A stretch of 7,570 bases of DNA. It comes from JAWLBW01 sp041687475 (lineage in GTDB: Bacteria; J088; JAWLBW01). Where the stretch lies: the NCBI GenBank assembly GCA_041687475.1, contig JAWLBW010000227.1, positions 1 through 7,570 on the forward strand, in the 5' to 3' direction. The notes below the pieces were generated by a model. The model searched no databases, was not told the DNA's origin, and saw nothing but the letters and a program-made list of their open reading frames with translations. A program made the translations under genes and the position numbers. Shown here one piece after another: positions 7,100 through 7,570 of the stretch. The first letter of the stretch is position 1. Each line of letters starts with the position of its first letter.

Positions 7100-7570
7100 C
7101 CTGGCGAATTCTCGTCATTGCCGCGGTGCTCGGCATCACCGGCATGTTCTACCTCGGGCTGGGGCGTAACCCTCGCGAGATTCCCTCGCCCCTGGTGGGC
7201 AAGGAAGCGCCCGTGTTCACGGCGCAGACCATTGCCGGCGAGACGTTTTCATCGACCGAGCTGCAGGGCAAGGTGTACCTGGTTACCTTCTGGGCCACCT
7301 GGTGCACGACCTGCAAGGCCGACGAACCGCTTATCAACGACATTGCCCGCACGTTCGGCGCCGACCCCGACTTCAAGGTTATCGGCATCGTCACGCAGGA
7401 CAGCCGCGACGCCGCCGCCAAGTATCTGCGAAAGGGTACGCGTCCCTACGTGAACCTGTTCGACGAAAAGGGTCACCTGGGTATCGACTTCGGCGTGTAC
7501 GGCGTGCCCGAGACCTACCTGGTCGACCGCGAAGGCCATATCGTCGAAAAGATAGCCGGCCCCATCAACC
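7096..7570 (+). CDS. ccmG: CcmG/DsbE thiol:disulfide oxidoreductase, 3' end cut by window
   Basis: CcmG is a membrane-anchored periplasmic thioredoxin-like protein that reduces the CXXCH cysteines of apocytochrome c and/or CcmH. 158 codons are visible and the frame is open at the window end; relatives of about 175-190 aa suggest only a few dozen residues are missing. An uncleaved N-terminal anchor spans about 4-22. The thioredoxin fold follows, with FWATWCTTCKADEP at 65-78 (redox Cys70 and Cys73), then GVYGVPETYLVD (133-144), which has the cis-proline at 138 and is diagnostic of CcmG. The active site reads CTTC where CPTC or CxPC is more common. The ATG at 7096 overlaps the ccmF stop (ATGA), with GGAGA 5 nt upstream. 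ccmH would be expected next. Confidence 0.95.

Overview
The window is GC-rich and comes from a Gram-negative bacterium. It carries an almost complete System I (Ccm) cytochrome c maturation operon and a periplasmic cyclophilin with a signal peptide, both of which imply an inner membrane and a periplasm. I cannot fix the taxon. System I is typical of Alpha- and Gammaproteobacteria, but it also occurs in delta-like lineages and some spirochaetes, and no marker here decides between them.

Left part (1-1066). An 80-nt pyrimidine-rich tract (29-108) is built on a strict 8-nt period. A hairpin and T-tract at 110-141 look like an intrinsic terminator for a gene left of the window. A complete comF-family phosphoribosyltransferase gene follows on the + strand (176-943). 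It converges on a minus-strand gene across a short gap with a GC-rich hairpin.

Middle part (1067-2512). Two minus-strand genes lie here. One encodes an unrecognised 77-aa protein. It has a near-consensus sigma70-type promoter so close to its ATG that the mRNA is predicted to be leaderless. The other is a secreted cyclophilin-type peptidyl-prolyl isomerase with a strong ribosome binding site and its own terminator hairpin. The 376-nt divergent gap to the next operon holds two small GC-rich hairpins and a perfect TATAAT box.

Right part (2513-7570, + strand). This is ccmABCDEF followed by ccmG, cut by the window end, in the same order as in E. coli. Every junction overlaps or abuts (11, 1, 17, 4, 0 and 4 nt). 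The 51-aa ccmD is easily missed. CcmA and CcmB form the ABC transporter core and act with CcmC and CcmD to load haem onto His124 of the chaperone CcmE. CcmF, with the CcmH/I proteins expected just beyond the window, attaches haem to apocytochrome c. CcmG keeps the CXXCH cysteines reduced. The active-site residues I could check are present, so the pathway looks functional.

I see no mobile element, CRISPR array, tRNA, rRNA or clearly new multi-gene system. The points worth a second look are the 8-nt periodic C-rich array, the leaderless promoter of the small orphan gene, and the weak translation-initiation region of ccmA.
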